Shown here in pieces: positions 45,264 to 56,589 of a stretch of 64,000 nt of DNA. This stretch comes from Suillus spraguei (lineage: Eukaryota; Basidiomycota; Agaricomycetes; Boletales; Suillaceae), in assembly GCA_016800925.1 (NCBI GenBank), contig JABCPU010000265.1:30409-94408 (forward strand), in the 5' to 3' direction. Each line of letters begins with the position of its first letter. Position 1 is the stretch's first letter. The position numbers and the translations under genes were made by a program. The notes under the pieces were generated by a model. The model had not been told where the DNA came from, did not search any database, and saw only the letters and a program-made list of their open reading frames with translations.

Positions 45264-45470
45264 TTTTTTTTTTTTTTTTTTTTTTGAATCCTTGTTTTGT
45301 GTCCGTTGGGGCGGAGCCCTATGATAGACATTACATGCGGTATTTACTCTAATTGATGCATATGTGCGTGTCCGTGGATGTTGGGTCGTGTTCAATGGTC
45401 CTGGCCGAGGCGCGGACGTTAACACCAGCTTAAGGTGAAAGGGGGGGTTGTTACAGGGATTGGGGTGCGT

Positions 45471-48400
45471 CTAGCTGTTTTTGTCGTTCTTGTCCTTTGG
45501 TGGTGATACGTCTCCGAAGGTTGGCTCGAATCTTTTCGTTTTGGCTATGAATGTGAACAGTGACTTTAGACATTCAGCGTCATTGAGAATGTGCTTCACA
45601 TGGTGCGCTCTCGTTCCTAGTTCTTGTCTGAGTATGTTGCGTTGTCTGGTGTATGCTGGGCAGGTGAGAAGGAAGTGATGGACTGACTCGTTTCCTTCGT
45701 TGCATTGTTGGCATGTTGCTGTTTCTGACTTCGCTATACGGTGTAGGTGTTTGTTGAGAGGAATGTGTCCTGTTCTGAGCTGGAAGAGAAGCGAGCTGTG
45801 ACGACGCGGGAATTGATCAATGAGTCCTGCGAAGTGTTTCGACGGAGCGGTTGGGTCTATGGTCTGTAAGGCAGCGAAACGGGGGGAAAGGTGCATGACC
45901 TTTGCTGCTTCTTCCTTGATTCGCTCTCGAAACTGCTGGAGTGTGGACGATTTGCTGTTTGGTAGCGTGATGGGATCCTTCGCTGCCGTCCTTAGAGACT
46001 TTGGGAGAAGTCTCCCCTCCGAGACGTCTTTCCTTGCTGCCCTTTTTGCCCTCTCATCTGCCTTCTCGTTCCCCGGTATTCCTACATGGCCTGGCGTCCA
46101 TCTCACCACCAGCCTTTTGCCATTGTTGTCTGGGATGATTTCACGGAGACTGTCGTGAAAGGTGTCCATTAGGTGATGTCCGGGTTGCGAATTGAATGCT
46201 TTCGTTGCGCGAATTGCCGCCTGGTTGTCCACCCCCAGTGCCATTGATTCTCCCCCTCCTGCTCTTCTAATCAGCTCCACCGCTAGAATCATCCCCACTA
46301 GCTCTCCCTCATATACCGTGTGCTCGCTATCCTTCCCCAGATAAAACCTTAGTTCGTCTTTTACCTCTCCGTCTCGCATGAGAATGGCCGCTGCCCCTAC
46401 TCCTCCATCTATGGCCGAACCGTCTGAGTATACTCGGATCTCTTCCCTCGCCAGCTCATCTTCGTCGGCTGCTTCCTTCTTCTTCCTCGCTATCTGTAAT
46501 TCGACGTCCGGCTTCCACTTTGGATTGTGGCGGATTGGGTGGATCTTCTCCATTCGAGCTGGGTTGACCTTGAATTCGTACATTAGCTTGTGAAGCGGGG
46601 ATGGGTGGCGCTTTGGTTTGGCAAAGTTGCGTGCATTCCCGTAGTTGTAGGCCATCTTGATGTCTCTGGCTAGCGGGTGAGAGTCTGGGAGTGAGGTCAT
46701 TCTGAGGGTCGATTTGAGGCATATCTTGCGTAGTGTCTGTTGAAAGGGAAGTATGTTAGCGTGCGCGTCTAGGATATCTGTAGCAGTGGATCTCATTCCG
46801 CCCGTTATCATCAGGGTTGCCATTCTCTGCACCCTTGCCATTTGCGACGCGAATCCTCGAGCCCCTCGTCCATTTAGCTTCTTTCCTTTGCCCTTTGCTA
46901 CCAGTCCTGCGCACCAGACATCAGCTGCATATAACATTTTAGGAATGACTACTCCCTCGTATAGTCTCTTCATTAGTCGACTTTTGATGCCCTTCGTGGG
47001 TCGGATCATCCTGTTGCAGGCCAGGATGTACTTTGTGCCTTTTTGCCAGGGCGTGGGCTGCATGTTCCTTGAAGTTAAGGTTCTCGTCTATTATTACTCC
47101 TAGAAATTTGTGCGAGCTCGATGGTTGTATTGTGTGATTTCGAATGGCGATTGCAGGTTTTGGCGCAGGGATTGTTTTGTGTGGGTCCGTGACACTTTGC
47201 ACGCGCTTTCTTGAGAGACATACCAGTGCCGTTTTGTCTAGCTCGAATTCCGCGTGATGCTCCTCACTCCATTGTAGCGCGCCTCCTCTCTTCTCCATCA
47301 TTCTAGTTAGCTTAGTGTTCGCCTCTTCGTATGACTCACCTTTCGCTATTAAAGCGACATCGTCTATGAATCCTAAGCTGAGTTCTCCCTTGCGGGGTCT
47401 TGGATCTGCGACTCTTAGTAGGTCAGTATTGTAGAAGATGAATGCAAGTGGGGATAAGGGACAGCCTTGATCGACACCACCTTTGACCTGGAATGATTCC
47501 GATTGAAAATCGTCAAAGATTAGAGATGTTGATCTTCCGTCTAATCTTCTCCTGTACCAATCGATGTATTCTTGAGGTATTCCTGATTTCTTGAGGTTGT
47601 GGAGGAGTTTGTTGACCACGACACTGGGAAAAGCGGCTTTAACATCCAGGAACAACATGGAAACAAAATTTTCCCTTGAGGCCCAAGCGTCAGTAATGAA
47701 CTTCGTTAGTAAGTGCAGGGAATCTGTGGTCGAGCGTCCTGGTCTTCCCCCAAAGTGCGTTGCTGCTAAGAGATCGTGTCTTTCGGCTATATAGGTGAGG
47801 TCGTCTGCCACGCATGAGGATAGTATTTTGGCCATGGTGTCCAGCAGCGTTATCGGTCTGTACGCCTTGGGGAGACTGTAGTCCGGTCTGCCGGGTTTGC
47901 GCAGTACTATGGTTGATGACTTCTTCCACTGGTCCGGGTATATTTCTAATGTAAAGGTCGCTCGAAATATCGGTCCCATAAATGGGACTAGCTGCGCTGC
48001 GCAGTGGGTGAAGACGCAGTTACTTATTCCATTCGGTCCAGGGGCTTTGTGCGGGGAGAGCTTTGCTATCGCTCTGTCTATCTGTTCATTCGTTATCAGT
48101 GTAAACTCACAAACGGGAGGAGGGTAAATATAATTAGGGTCTACGTGCTCATTGGCCGGGGGGGGTTTGAAGAAGACCTCATATAAGAGCTCGCTTTTCC
48201 TGTCGTTGGTTTGGGTTGAGTTTTGATGATTGCGTTCTGGGTCCTTGAGCGTGGCGATTCTTGTGTGCATTTGATCTTCTGGGTTGCTTGCTGCGTAGTG
48301 GTGAAAATTCCATACCCCGGCTGGGGTCATCGTTTCCAGCCAGGCGGTCCAGTGAGATTCCTTTGCCTTCCTGATGCTTTCTGAGAAGGCGTTGCGCGCT

Positions 48401-49536
48401 TTGCGATACTGTTCGTGGATTGGGTCGTTTCTATACACTAGTTTAGCTCTCGATTTGCGGCCTAATTTATGTACTTCCTTTCGTTCTATATCCAGGCTTT
48501 TTGACCACCATCGTTTTGCGTAGGGTGATGGTTTCGATTTCGGCACCTTTGCATCTACTACCTTCGCGATGATTGAAGTGAGGTTGTCGAAGGCCTCCTC
48601 GAATTGAACTTTCGTCATGATCTCAGTTGGTGGGGGGATGGTGCTGAGATCCGCTGCTAGTGCCTCATTTATTTCGTCCCAGTCTGCTTCTCTGTAATTG
48701 TGGCGCAGTATACAGTTGATGCGTTCTGGTTGCAATTCTAGCGAGCTAATGATCGGAAAGTGGTCAGTGATGACTGGTCTTAGGTGGTACTCAACGTTGC
48801 ATGCCGTGAAAGCGTGTTGGAGTTGGGCTGAGCAGAAGACGTTGTCGGGTCTTGTGAGGTTCTTCGTGGATGATGCTTCCAGTGTGGCGATTCCCGGGGG
48901 TAGTACTTGGATTAAATTGTACAGCGCTAGAAGATTTATTAGTACACCTGCGGCGTCGAGGTTCGCTGCAGTGAATAGGTGACTGTTTGAAGTTAGCTCC
49001 CACATTGGGTGGTGCCGGTTGAAGTCGCCTAGCCAAATTATATGTTCAGTATTTACTTCCTCCTCGCCTTGAGCGAGTTGTTGAGGGTTTGCCCGATGTG
49101 CGTTATGTTCCGTTTGCATATGTCTTTCGAGGAAATGCAGGGTGCCGTCGTGGTCGCAGGGGTTATATATATTATAGAAACGCACCTTTCCGAAGTCTCC
49201 CGATAATTCTATGGCCATGACGTTCGTCGATTGGATTGGGATAGCGTGCCATTTGTTCTTGGAGATCTTCTTGTTGATCAGCATTATCACTTGCGTTCGG
49301 TTTTGATTCGTGTGGTGGCCGGTTGGGTATACCACATCCCAATAGCGTCGGAGGCTAGAGGCGTTAGCGAGATTCACAGGGTTGAGAAAAGGTTCTTGTA
49401 TACATGCCATGTCGAAGTTGTCGGGATTGAGGTTCTTCAGGAGGTGTTCCCATGCGTTGGAGGATTTGCGAAGGTTCTGCTGCCATATTTTGAAGTCTGT
49501 TCTCTGTTGGTGTTGTGTTGTTGGTTCTTGCTGCAT
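45471..49536 (-). pseudogene. LINE ORF2: endonuclease, reverse transcriptase, RNase H
   Basis: The N-terminal endonuclease domain shows KIWQQNLRKS, ACIQEPFLN, YNIYNPCD and WLGDFNRHHP. RT shows LSPHKAPGPNGI, LFLDVKAAFPSV, GVDQGCPLSP and the active-site FIDDVAL. RNase H shows VYSDGSAIDGG, YEGELVG, VDNQAAI and WTPGHVGIPGNEKAD. A Cys/His motif, CQQCNEGNESVHHFLLTC, follows. One frameshift near 47050 separates the first 830 or so codons from the last 525. Without it this would be a complete ORF2 of about 1360 residues. That single lesion suggests a fairly recent insertion. Confidence 0.9.
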
Positions 49537-50073
49537 TAGTCCCAGCCGCTGGCCGCGTTGCCGTCTTGCGTGTAGTTGAGTGTTGAGAAGAATCTCTTGA
49601 GGCAGCGGAATGAGAGCGTTGAGGTTGGGTGTCTGGCGCGTTTTCTTGCTGTGTCCACATATCTGTGAGACGCGATTGACTTCCTAATGGGATGTTGTTG
49701 GGGAATCTTGGGCGCTGCGGTTGATTGAGTCTTGCTTTCATTGGTCTTGCTTCTCTTGTTCTGTTTTGCTGAGGTGGGGGGGGATTCTGGTTAGTTAGGT
49801 TTGTGTGATCACCGTTACCTTCTTGCTGATATTCGTTCCACTCATTGGGCTGTTCGTCTATCTTTTCCCAGGTAAGTGGGTCCTCCGTTGGGTAGAATCG
49901 GTATCTTGATTCGTCGTTGCGTCTCTTGTGTGCTTCCCACTTGCTTAGGAATGTCGGGCACACTCGGCTCCATGCTGCGTGTCCCTTGATTTCACAGTTA
50001 GTGCAGTAGTAGTTGTTGGGGTCGTCTACCTTGCACATTGCTGTGCGATGTTGTTCTCCACACGTTCCGCATG
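49364..50073 (-). CDS. LINE ORF1 (gag-like), 5'-truncated
   Basis: The minus-strand frame contains two zinc knuckles, CGTCGEQHRTAMC and CTNCEIKGHAAWSRVC. A basic, Pro/Gln-rich region follows, ending at 49364. It overlaps the start of ORF2 by 173 bases, so ORF2 is probably reached by reinitiation or frameshifting. The N-terminus is missing at the LTR junction near 50073. ORF1 proteins bind the element RNA. Confidence 0.75.
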
Positions 50074-50403
50074 TGTCAATATCCTTCCCCTATTCATTTT
50101 CCCTTTGTTTCCTTACTTGTATATCATGTCACATGACTCTGACTCACATGCTCAATGCATCTGTACAAACACATGCCTTCCTTATTAGGATACGCAGTTA
50201 CGTTCTCATGGTTACTTGGTCTGTGCGCATATATTGGCCTATTTAAGCACAGTGTACTTGTAGTAGATTCCCTACTTTAATCTTACTGGGTTTTACCTGG
50301 AATCTCCTTCGCTTAGGTCTCCAACCTAAGTCGTCTTGAATCGTCTCTAAGTCTAAGCACTCCTTAGCCTTAGTCTCTATTCTTGTAGAACCTCCAAGAC
50401 TTA

Positions 50404-50620
50404 CAGTGGCTCAAAAAACTGTCCGCATGTTTTGGCATTTTTCACTATCTATAATATTGTGTGAGAACAAACAAATGCCTCAAAAACATGCTTATACCAC
50501 ATTGTAGTATGGCTTCAGGGCTTTCATTTGAGCCCTACACTGTGGGAATCGGTGGAGATATGGTGGAGATACAAGGCTCACAAAATTGTGACTCATGCGG
50601 ACAGTTTTTTGACTCAAGTA
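50404..50620 (+). repeat. Left long terminal inverted repeat of the Tc1-like element
   Basis: The core TCAAAAAACTGTCCGCATG is at the outer end, and its reverse complement is at the inner end near 50594-50614. The whole repeat matches 51799-52009 inverted with scattered differences. Confidence 0.88.
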
Positions 50621-50643
50621 TTTTACAGTAATAACCAGGTATT

Positions 50644-51660
50644 CTAGTATTTTGTATGACCTCCCTTGGCTTTAATTACTACCTCTATCCTTCTAGGCAT
50701 ACTCTCAATTAATTTCTGGCAATCCTCAGCTGTGATCTTCCCCCATTCCACTGCTACTCTCTCCCAAAGCTCCCATACTCCTTTAGGGGGGTTTTCATAG
50801 GCTTGAAGCTTTTTCTTGAGTGTTCCCCAGAGATGTTCAATGACATTGACATCAGGAGACTGTGCTGGCCAGTCAAGAACATTGATGTTATGTTCTTCAA
50901 ACCATTCCCTAGCTCTTCTGGATGTGTGCTTGGGATCATTATCCTGTTGGAAAATGATATCTTCTTCATCAATCCCTGATTCTGCCAAGCTAGGCAGCAA
51001 GTGGTCATTTAAAATGTCCACATACTGCTCAGCATTCATCTTCCCCTCAACCTCAGCAAGCATTCCCATACCATTCCATCCCATACAGCCCCATACCATT
51101 AAAGAACCTCCTCCAAACTTGACAGTCCCATTAACCTCTCTGTCTGTTAGGCCATCTCCCTTCTTTTTCCATACATACACCTTCCCATCTGACCCAATCC
51201 TATTGATTTTGGTCTCATCTGACCATATAACACGCTTCCAGTCCTCTACAGTCCAGTGTTGATGAGCTAAGGCAAAGGCTAGTCTTCTCTGCCTATGTTT
51301 GATGGAGAGAAGAGGCTTTTTCTTCTTTGTTACTGCCTTGAGATGAGCTGCCTTGAGAACATTCCTCACAGTTTGTGAAGAGACAGGGGTAGTGATGGTG
51401 GAATTGATATAATGGGTGGCTTGGACAGCATTATCAGCCTTTCCTGTAGTGATATGTTGGATAATAGCCCTTTTGTCAGTAGAGGTAAGCTTGGATGGAC
51501 GTCCTCCACAAGAGTTTTCCTTGTCTGGGTGGCTTTCTTTGATGAACTTGGCCACAGTGGACTTGCATACTCCAGTTCTAGAGGAAATTTGGCGAGCAGA
51601 GAGGCCAGCATAAGACAGAGAGAGGATATTATCTCTTTGAGCAGAGGAGATGGCTTTCAT
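50644..51660 (-). CDS. Tc1-like DD34E transposase
   Basis: Chosen start is ATG 51660 (MKAISSAQRDNIL); upstream codons are AT-rich non-coding. The product has about 338 residues, the usual Tc1 length. The N-terminal helix-turn-helix pair includes LSARQISSRTGVCKSTVAKF. A GRPSKLT hook-like linker follows. The catalytic core shows the first Asp in IWSDETKI, the second in FQQDNDPKHTS, and the Glu in NVIEHLWG, with 34 residues between the last two. The Gly-rich box is FGGGSLMVWGCMG. No stop, frameshift or intron is seen. The enzyme would cut the element out and reinsert it at TA. This is the best candidate for an active transposon in the window. Confidence 0.93.
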   Translation of the reverse strand: MKAISSAQRDNILSLSYAGLSARQISSRTGVCKSTVAKFIKESHPDKENSCGGRPSKLTSTDKRAIIQHITTGKADNAVQATHYINSTITTPVSSQTVRNVLKAAHLKAVTKKKKPLLSIKHRQRRLAFALAHQHWTVEDWKRVIWSDETKINRIGSDGKVYVWKKKGDGLTDREVNGTVKFGGGSLMVWGCMGWNGMGMLAEVEGKMNAEQYVDILNDHLLPSLAESGIDEEDIIFQQDNDPKHTSRRAREWFEEHNINVLDWPAQSPDVNVIEHLWGTLKKKLQAYENPPKGVWELWERVAVEWGKITAEDCQKLIESMPRRIEVVIKAKGGHTKY

Positions 51661-51798
51661 GGTGATTATGACTATGATACATGAGATATTCTGGTTTATA
51701 TAGTCATAAAATAACATAATGACACCACTTTATAATTTATATAATAGTGGCATGATTTTTATGGTGTCATAAATAATGATTTATATAGTTTTAATATA

Positions 51799-52009
51799 CA
51801 CTCAAAAACTGTCCACATGAGTCATCATTTTATAAGCCTTATATCTCCACCATATCTCCGCCGATTCCCACGGTGTAGGGCTCAAATAAAAGCCCTGAAG
51901 CCATACTACAATGTGGTATAAGTATGTCCTTGAGGAATTTGTTCATTCTCACACAATATCATAGATAGTGAAAAATGTCAAAACATGCGGACGGTTTTTT
52001 GAGCCACTG
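51799..52009 (-). repeat. Right long terminal inverted repeat of the Tc1-like element
   Basis: This is the inverse of 50404-50620. The outer end is GGTTTTTTGAGCCACTG. The inner copy of the motif is CTCAAAAACTGTCCACATG. Confidence 0.88.
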
Positions 52010-52153
52010 TATCTTAGAGGCCGAACCCTTGATCGTACTCGGAACGCGTTCCTTGTACTTTCACCTTGTCCTCTTCTGGGCATTGTAGGAACTTCCCAGC
52101 AGACCGTCTGTGTCTTTTCACTGTCGCTGGTGACGCCACCCCAGTTCGCAACA

Positions 52154-52232
52154 TTACTTGGGAAAGGGGCACAGTGCATGAACTGAGGCTAAAGCCCTTC
52201 GGATCTCTTACCCCTTGAGTATGGTCTTAACA
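52154..52232 (+). mobile_element. 3' remnant of the family 2 LTR
   Basis: GGGAAAGGGGCACAG and GAACTGAGGC match the end of the LTR at 13941-15861, and the fragment ends GGTCTTAACA (GGTCGTAACA there). It directly follows the split solo LTR. Confidence 0.65.
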
Positions 52233-53507
52233 CCAAATCACTTTCTCCAATGGAATGCAGGTGTTTTGCAACAACTGTGCTACTGCAATTTGTGGTAAGT
52301 TACAACAATCACCTTCTCAGACAAGCAGGTAGGATCCCCGGTCAAGACTAGTCACTACTTCAGAGATCTTCTAGCTTACTATTGAACCTGCTGCCAAGGA
52401 ACTCACTATGAGTATTAAGCAGATAACAGGAATGAATGTCCTTGGATTTCAATACCAAGTCCCCTTTCAATAACTAGAGTCTATCAGTCAGTGAAGACCT
52501 TAACTCAGTATTGCTACTCAGATGTGCAAGATCAAGTGTCACTGTCAACCCCTAAAGTCTCTCCCACTAAGCTACTCTGGCCTGAGATGGACTGAAGAGA
52601 CAACCCAAATATTAGAAACACAAAGACACTAGCACCAACAAACTTTGAAAGAGAGAGATAACCCAGAGATCAAATAAAAAGAAAGAAAAGAGAGAGAATC
52701 AAAAGAAACAGAAGCAAGGAAACAGACAAACAGAGACAGAAAAAGAGAGAGGAAAGATGAAAGAAAACTAGAAAGATTTTGTCAAAGAAAAATGTTTGTT
52801 GTCTTGCTAGTTGTTGAGCACAGTGAGCTCAAGGTAGTGCTATCTCACAGAGTGGACTTCCAATCTTACTGTTGTTGACAATATTCTTGACAGTGTGCTG
52901 ATAGTGCTGGTCAAACTTCACTCTCAGTTATACTTTCTGAGGGAGAGAAATCTCTCTTTTTTATTGACAAAAAGGTGGGTCTTATATAGACAAAATGAAT
53001 AGCTATGCTACTGTTTTCCCACATTTTGTAGGGGTGCTAACCTACCCTATTTATTGAGTATTGTCATAGTTTGATTTGTAATACGCTCAAGGGTGTGAGA
53101 AGAAGTCATGTGAGATATCAATGGCTATGCATAAATTTGAGATCAGGTGACTATTAGTGGCTATCCTAGGAGAAATATCAATTATGTAATATTTGAGGCA
53201 TAAATTCGCACTTTTTGTAGTTGCATAGAAATGACACGAGTAAAACATAGTGGGTTTCATGAGTTTCTCTGCAGGGTAACTTTATGTAATTATTTTTCTG
53301 GGGTCACCTGACATCTGTGGAAATCTTATGAAGTAGTTTCTGGAACCAAACATACATAAACACACCCATGAAAAATGAATTAGAAATAATAAGCAAAACT
53401 TTTTATGAGCAAAAAAAAACTTTCAGTTCTGGGTCATAGATCAATTTTTGAATAGAGGAACACTAAGTTATTATAGTCCTGGTATTATTTGTCAGCTGCA
53501 GTAGTGC
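52233..53507. other. No gene; purine-rich tract and a possible minus-strand promoter
   Basis: From about 52610 to 52785 the plus strand is almost purely A and G (GAGAGAGATAA, AAAGAAAAGAGAG). Around 52980 the minus strand shows TATATAAG followed by a leader-like region. It may be an LTR or a promoter in minus orientation, but termini could not be set. Confidence 0.35.
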
Positions 53508-53900
53508 TTAGTCAGCCATGCACCAGACCAGTTTAGTGTGTGTCAGTGTATCTTCATGCTCATCATCATCAGAGATTTCTTCAATATGAGCCTGTTTACT
53601 GCTACTAGAAGGTGTAGATATTGTGGGCTGCGCCATGGAAGGCTCCAGTGATGGAGCTGGGGTGGCAGCCTGTGGGTTTTTGGTAGTAGACTTGATAGCA
53701 GCCTCTGCAGCCTGGAAGTTGTTGATAGCCTTCATTTGTGATGGGAGGGCTGCCTTTTCAGAGTGCTTGAGAAGGGCAGCTGTCAGTTTTGTCTGATGTA
53801 TGGGACATGCCACATGAGGCTCATTGGCATTGGTGGAGGTTGCAGTGTCTGAGCTGATTATTTGAAGGTAATCAGTAGATGGGTAAGGATGCACATACAA
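53508..53900 (-). CDS. Hypothetical transposon-associated protein
   Basis: An open frame of 130 codons on the minus strand shows HVACPIHQTKLTAALLKHSEK, then a Lys/Ala-rich helical stretch, a Ser/Pro-rich part and an acidic EEISDDDEHED. The N-terminus may lie in another exon. It is divergent to the Harbinger transposase and may be a third gene of that element. I do not recognise a domain. Confidence 0.4.
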   Translation of the reverse strand: MYVHPYPSTDYLQIISSDTATSTNANEPHVACPIHQTKLTAALLKHSEKAALPSQMKAINNFQAAEAAIKSTTKNPQAATPAPSLEPSMAQPTISTPSSSSKQAHIEEISDDDEHEDTLTHTKLVWCMAD

Positions 53901-54026
53901 TAAGGTGTAGTTTGGACAGTGACTCCAGGTTCAAAATTCCTGGTTCAAAACTGCATGTGATGACTGCATGTGTGATAGAGATAATCAGTAGAGATCAGTC
54001 ATACCTACTTGAGTATAGAGCCTACA

Positions 54027-55283
54027 ATGAATCTTATTATCGATTGCTGCGCCCACATGGACCTTGAAGCACAAACACAGCATTGGAAACGCCAAATCAT
54101 GGTCGTCATAACCATTGCAGTCGCTCAAATTGCCTATCTTTACAATCTTCTGTTCTTATCCTGCACTGAAAGAATTCCATATCACACATCCATCCTCACT
54201 GGTCAAGCATGGATATACGAGCTGATTAGTGGTCATCCAGACCGAATCAAACACAACTTTGGTGTTAACCTTGAGGTCTTTGAAGAACTGTTAGAAACTC
54301 TTAACCGATATGGATTTGTTCACTCTCGCAACAGTGTAACTGTTGCAGAGCAACTCGGGATCTTTTTGTATACATGTGTTACAGGACTTTCTTCTCGCCA
54401 TGTTGGAGAGAGATTCCAGCGCTCTCCTGACACAATTACAAGGTACATACATTGATAATTCAATACAAGCAGTGTGCTGACTTTTGCAGATATTTCAAAC
54501 ACATGCTCATATTCTTTGTGTCACCTCCATTTTACACCTCAAATGTCCTATTCCTGGACCATGACACCCCCATTTCTGCAGCAATCCATGCAGACCCATG
54601 GTTCAGGTTCTTTGATGAGTGTATCGGCGCTGTTGACGGTACTCACATCCATGTCTTTGCACCTCTTGAAGAACATATCATGCTGCGCAACCGAAAAGGA
54701 TTCTTATCACAAAACTGCTTGTTTATATGTGGCTTAGATTTTTTTTTACATATTCGCTCACAGGATGGGATGGATCGGCTGCTGATGCCACTCTTTGGAA
54801 TGACGCACGCTCTCATGACTTGTGCATGCCTCCACACAGGTATCTACTGGCTGATGCAGGTTTTGGTACTTGCGATGCGCTTTTAGTGCCTTACCGGGGT
54901 GTGCACTATCACTTGAAAGAGTGGCGTCAAGCAAATCTCATGTAAGTTTATTTATTCTGCACTTGTTTCAGTAGGTAGTCATCTGTAGGCCACAAGATTC
55001 AAAAGAGCTGTTCAATTTGCACCATGTGGCACTGTGCAATGTAGTTGAACGGATCTTTGGTGTTATGAAGCGCCAATGGTGCATTTTGATAAGTGCGCCT
55101 GAATATAGCATGGAAGTCCAGGCCAAGATCCCAGCAGCGCTATGTGCCATTCATAACTTCATGTGGAGACACAATCCTGATACTGATCTTGCCCTTGAGG
55201 ACGAGTATGATCTTGCGGAGGATGATACTGTAGGATCTGGTACACTTTCTGAAGGACCAGCAGACACTCCTGAGCAGAGATGA
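54027..55283 (+). pseudogene. PIF/Harbinger (HARBI1-type) transposase
   Basis: Three exons (54027-54442, 54490-54941, 54989-55283) join in phase across two 47-base introns. Exon 1 ends in a helix-turn-helix (LSSRHVGERFQRSPDTITR). The DDE_4 nuclease shows IGAVDGTHIHVF with the first Asp, RKGFLSQN, GWDGSAAD, YLLADAGFG with the second Asp, and VVERIFGVMKRQW with the Glu. At 54739-54747 a run of nine T residues is one T off; reading on needs the other frame. This is a lesion or a homopolymer sequencing error. All catalytic residues are otherwise present. About 385 residues. Confidence 0.85.
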
Positions 55284-55553
55284 GCAGATGCTCGTCGAGA
55301 GGCAATCGCACTAGTGATGTGGACTGATTATCTTGAGGAATGCACACAAAGGGGACTCCCATTGCCATAGTTGCAGGTATTACAACAAATTTGTACCAAT
55401 GCTACGTTACAATCATATATTCTGAGTCAACCGATGCCCGGCGTGTCAGCACACCATCATCCTGTGAGTCAACTGATGTATGGCATGGGCTGCGTGGCTC
55501 ACCACCGCAAAGTACTCGTTTCTCCTCCAACCACTCAGCCCTTGTCACTTCAT

Positions 55554-56560
55554 CTAACAAGTAAAAGATGATGGCCTGGTTCTCATGTTCAGCCAAAAAA
55601 TTGGCAATGGCCAATGCTCTTTACTCATTAGTTCCATGCATGTATTGAGTAAGGAAACAGCCCTTCCAACATGTGTGGAAGGCTGCACTGGCAGTTGCGG
55701 AACTAACACAAGGCTCTTCTGCATCTCACATATGACTTCAATGAGGCTCTTCATTGTTTCAGTACCTTCCTGCTGCACCAATAATATGGCAGATGGCGGC
55801 CAACTTTGTTTCTGGGAGCCTGCAGCTGATGCAGGGGAAAGCGCACTAAATTTATGCTTTCCACAGCTAATACTTGTCCATGCGGAGTCAGTAGTAGAGC
55901 CTTCAGTGGAAGGAGAGAGGAAGGTGGACAGAACATGTGACCCAAGTGATGATGGATCTACTGAAGATTCTGGCAGCCCTGGATGTGTACATTCTGTTGC
56001 TGGGGGGATGGAAGATGGTATAGGGTCCAGGGGAGTTGTGTTGCTGGCAGTGGCAGTGGCTTTGGTGCCTCTGTGAATATGGGAACCTTTTGACTTGGTC
56101 GGCATCAGATGTTCCATGGTTTCAAAGTGATCAAAGCCCTTCATCATGAAGGGCTTTGCGTGAGGATGGGCCTGAAAAAAAAATGTTATCAAGGGGAATC
56201 TGTAGTTTAGTGCAATGACTCACCTTAGTAAAGTGTGCCCACACATCATCCTTTCTGTCTGTGATACCCACTCCCTGCTCATTACTCCATGTAAAACCTG
56301 ATGTACACTTTATTTCAACAATGCTTTGGTATGATTTCTTCAACTATAAATAACACATGATCAGATTATTGCTACTGAAAAGTTTACTAGAGACATACCA
56401 CTGTCCATTTGTTCTTGCAGACTATACCACTCTTTTCTGCACCCCTCTGATGTGGGTATTTTGCATTGAGGTGGGTGGATGCTTGATTGAAAGTAGGCAT
56501 CTTGAAGCCTCCATCACCTGATGAAGGAAACACCAGCACCAGGAACTCAAGGAAGGTCAT
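55554..56560 (-). CDS. Myb/SANT-like DNA-binding partner of the Harbinger element
   Basis: Three exons on the minus strand (56560-56399, 56343-56224, 56171-55554) join exactly in phase, giving 299 residues from the first ATG seen. The domain pattern GDGGFKMPTFNQA, KNKWTVLKKSYQS, TSGFTWS, VWAHFTKAHPHAKPF and DHFETM is that of the Myb/SANT-like protein encoded beside PIF/Harbinger transposases. That partner binds the element ends and brings the transposase to the nucleus. The gene converges with the transposase, their stops 270 bases apart. The first helix with its Trp is not found upstream; the repeat array begins there, so the N-terminus may be short or lost. Confidence 0.75.
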
Positions 56561-56589
56561 TTCCTCTGCCTTTGATCACACTGCAGGAG

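Larger units (their letters stand above)
45264..50073 (-). mobile_element. Tad-like LINE retrotransposon, 5'-truncated
   Basis: The minus-strand element has, from 5' to 3', an ORF1 with zinc knuckles, an ORF2 with endonuclease, RT and RNase H, and a 22-base poly(A) tail (T run 45264-45285 on the plus strand). It ends within the last WD40 module. The 5' end is cut at about 50073 by an LTR. Domain order and RNase H fit the Tad/I group of fungal LINEs. Confidence 0.9.
50404..52009 (-). mobile_element. Tc1-like DNA transposon, apparently intact
   Basis: The 1606-base element begins CAGTGGCTCAAAAAACTG and ends with the inverse, flanked by TA on both sides. Long inverted repeats of about 215 bases (50404-50620 and 51799-52009) enclose one uninterrupted transposase gene. 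Each inverted repeat carries a second, inner copy of the terminal motif in opposite orientation. Confidence 0.92.
50074..52153 (+). mobile_element. Solo LTR split by a Tc1-like element
   Basis: The LTR of the chromovirus family occupies 50074-50403 and continues at 52010-52153, ending GTTCGCAACA. The first 20 bases are more diverged than in other copies. A Tc1-like transposon sits in a TA within it. Both halves together give the expected length of about 474 bases. Confidence 0.88.

Noticed and set aside
49231..49539. Plus-strand frames within the LINE
   Set aside because: They lie opposite the ORF1/ORF2 overlap, which has clear domain evidence.
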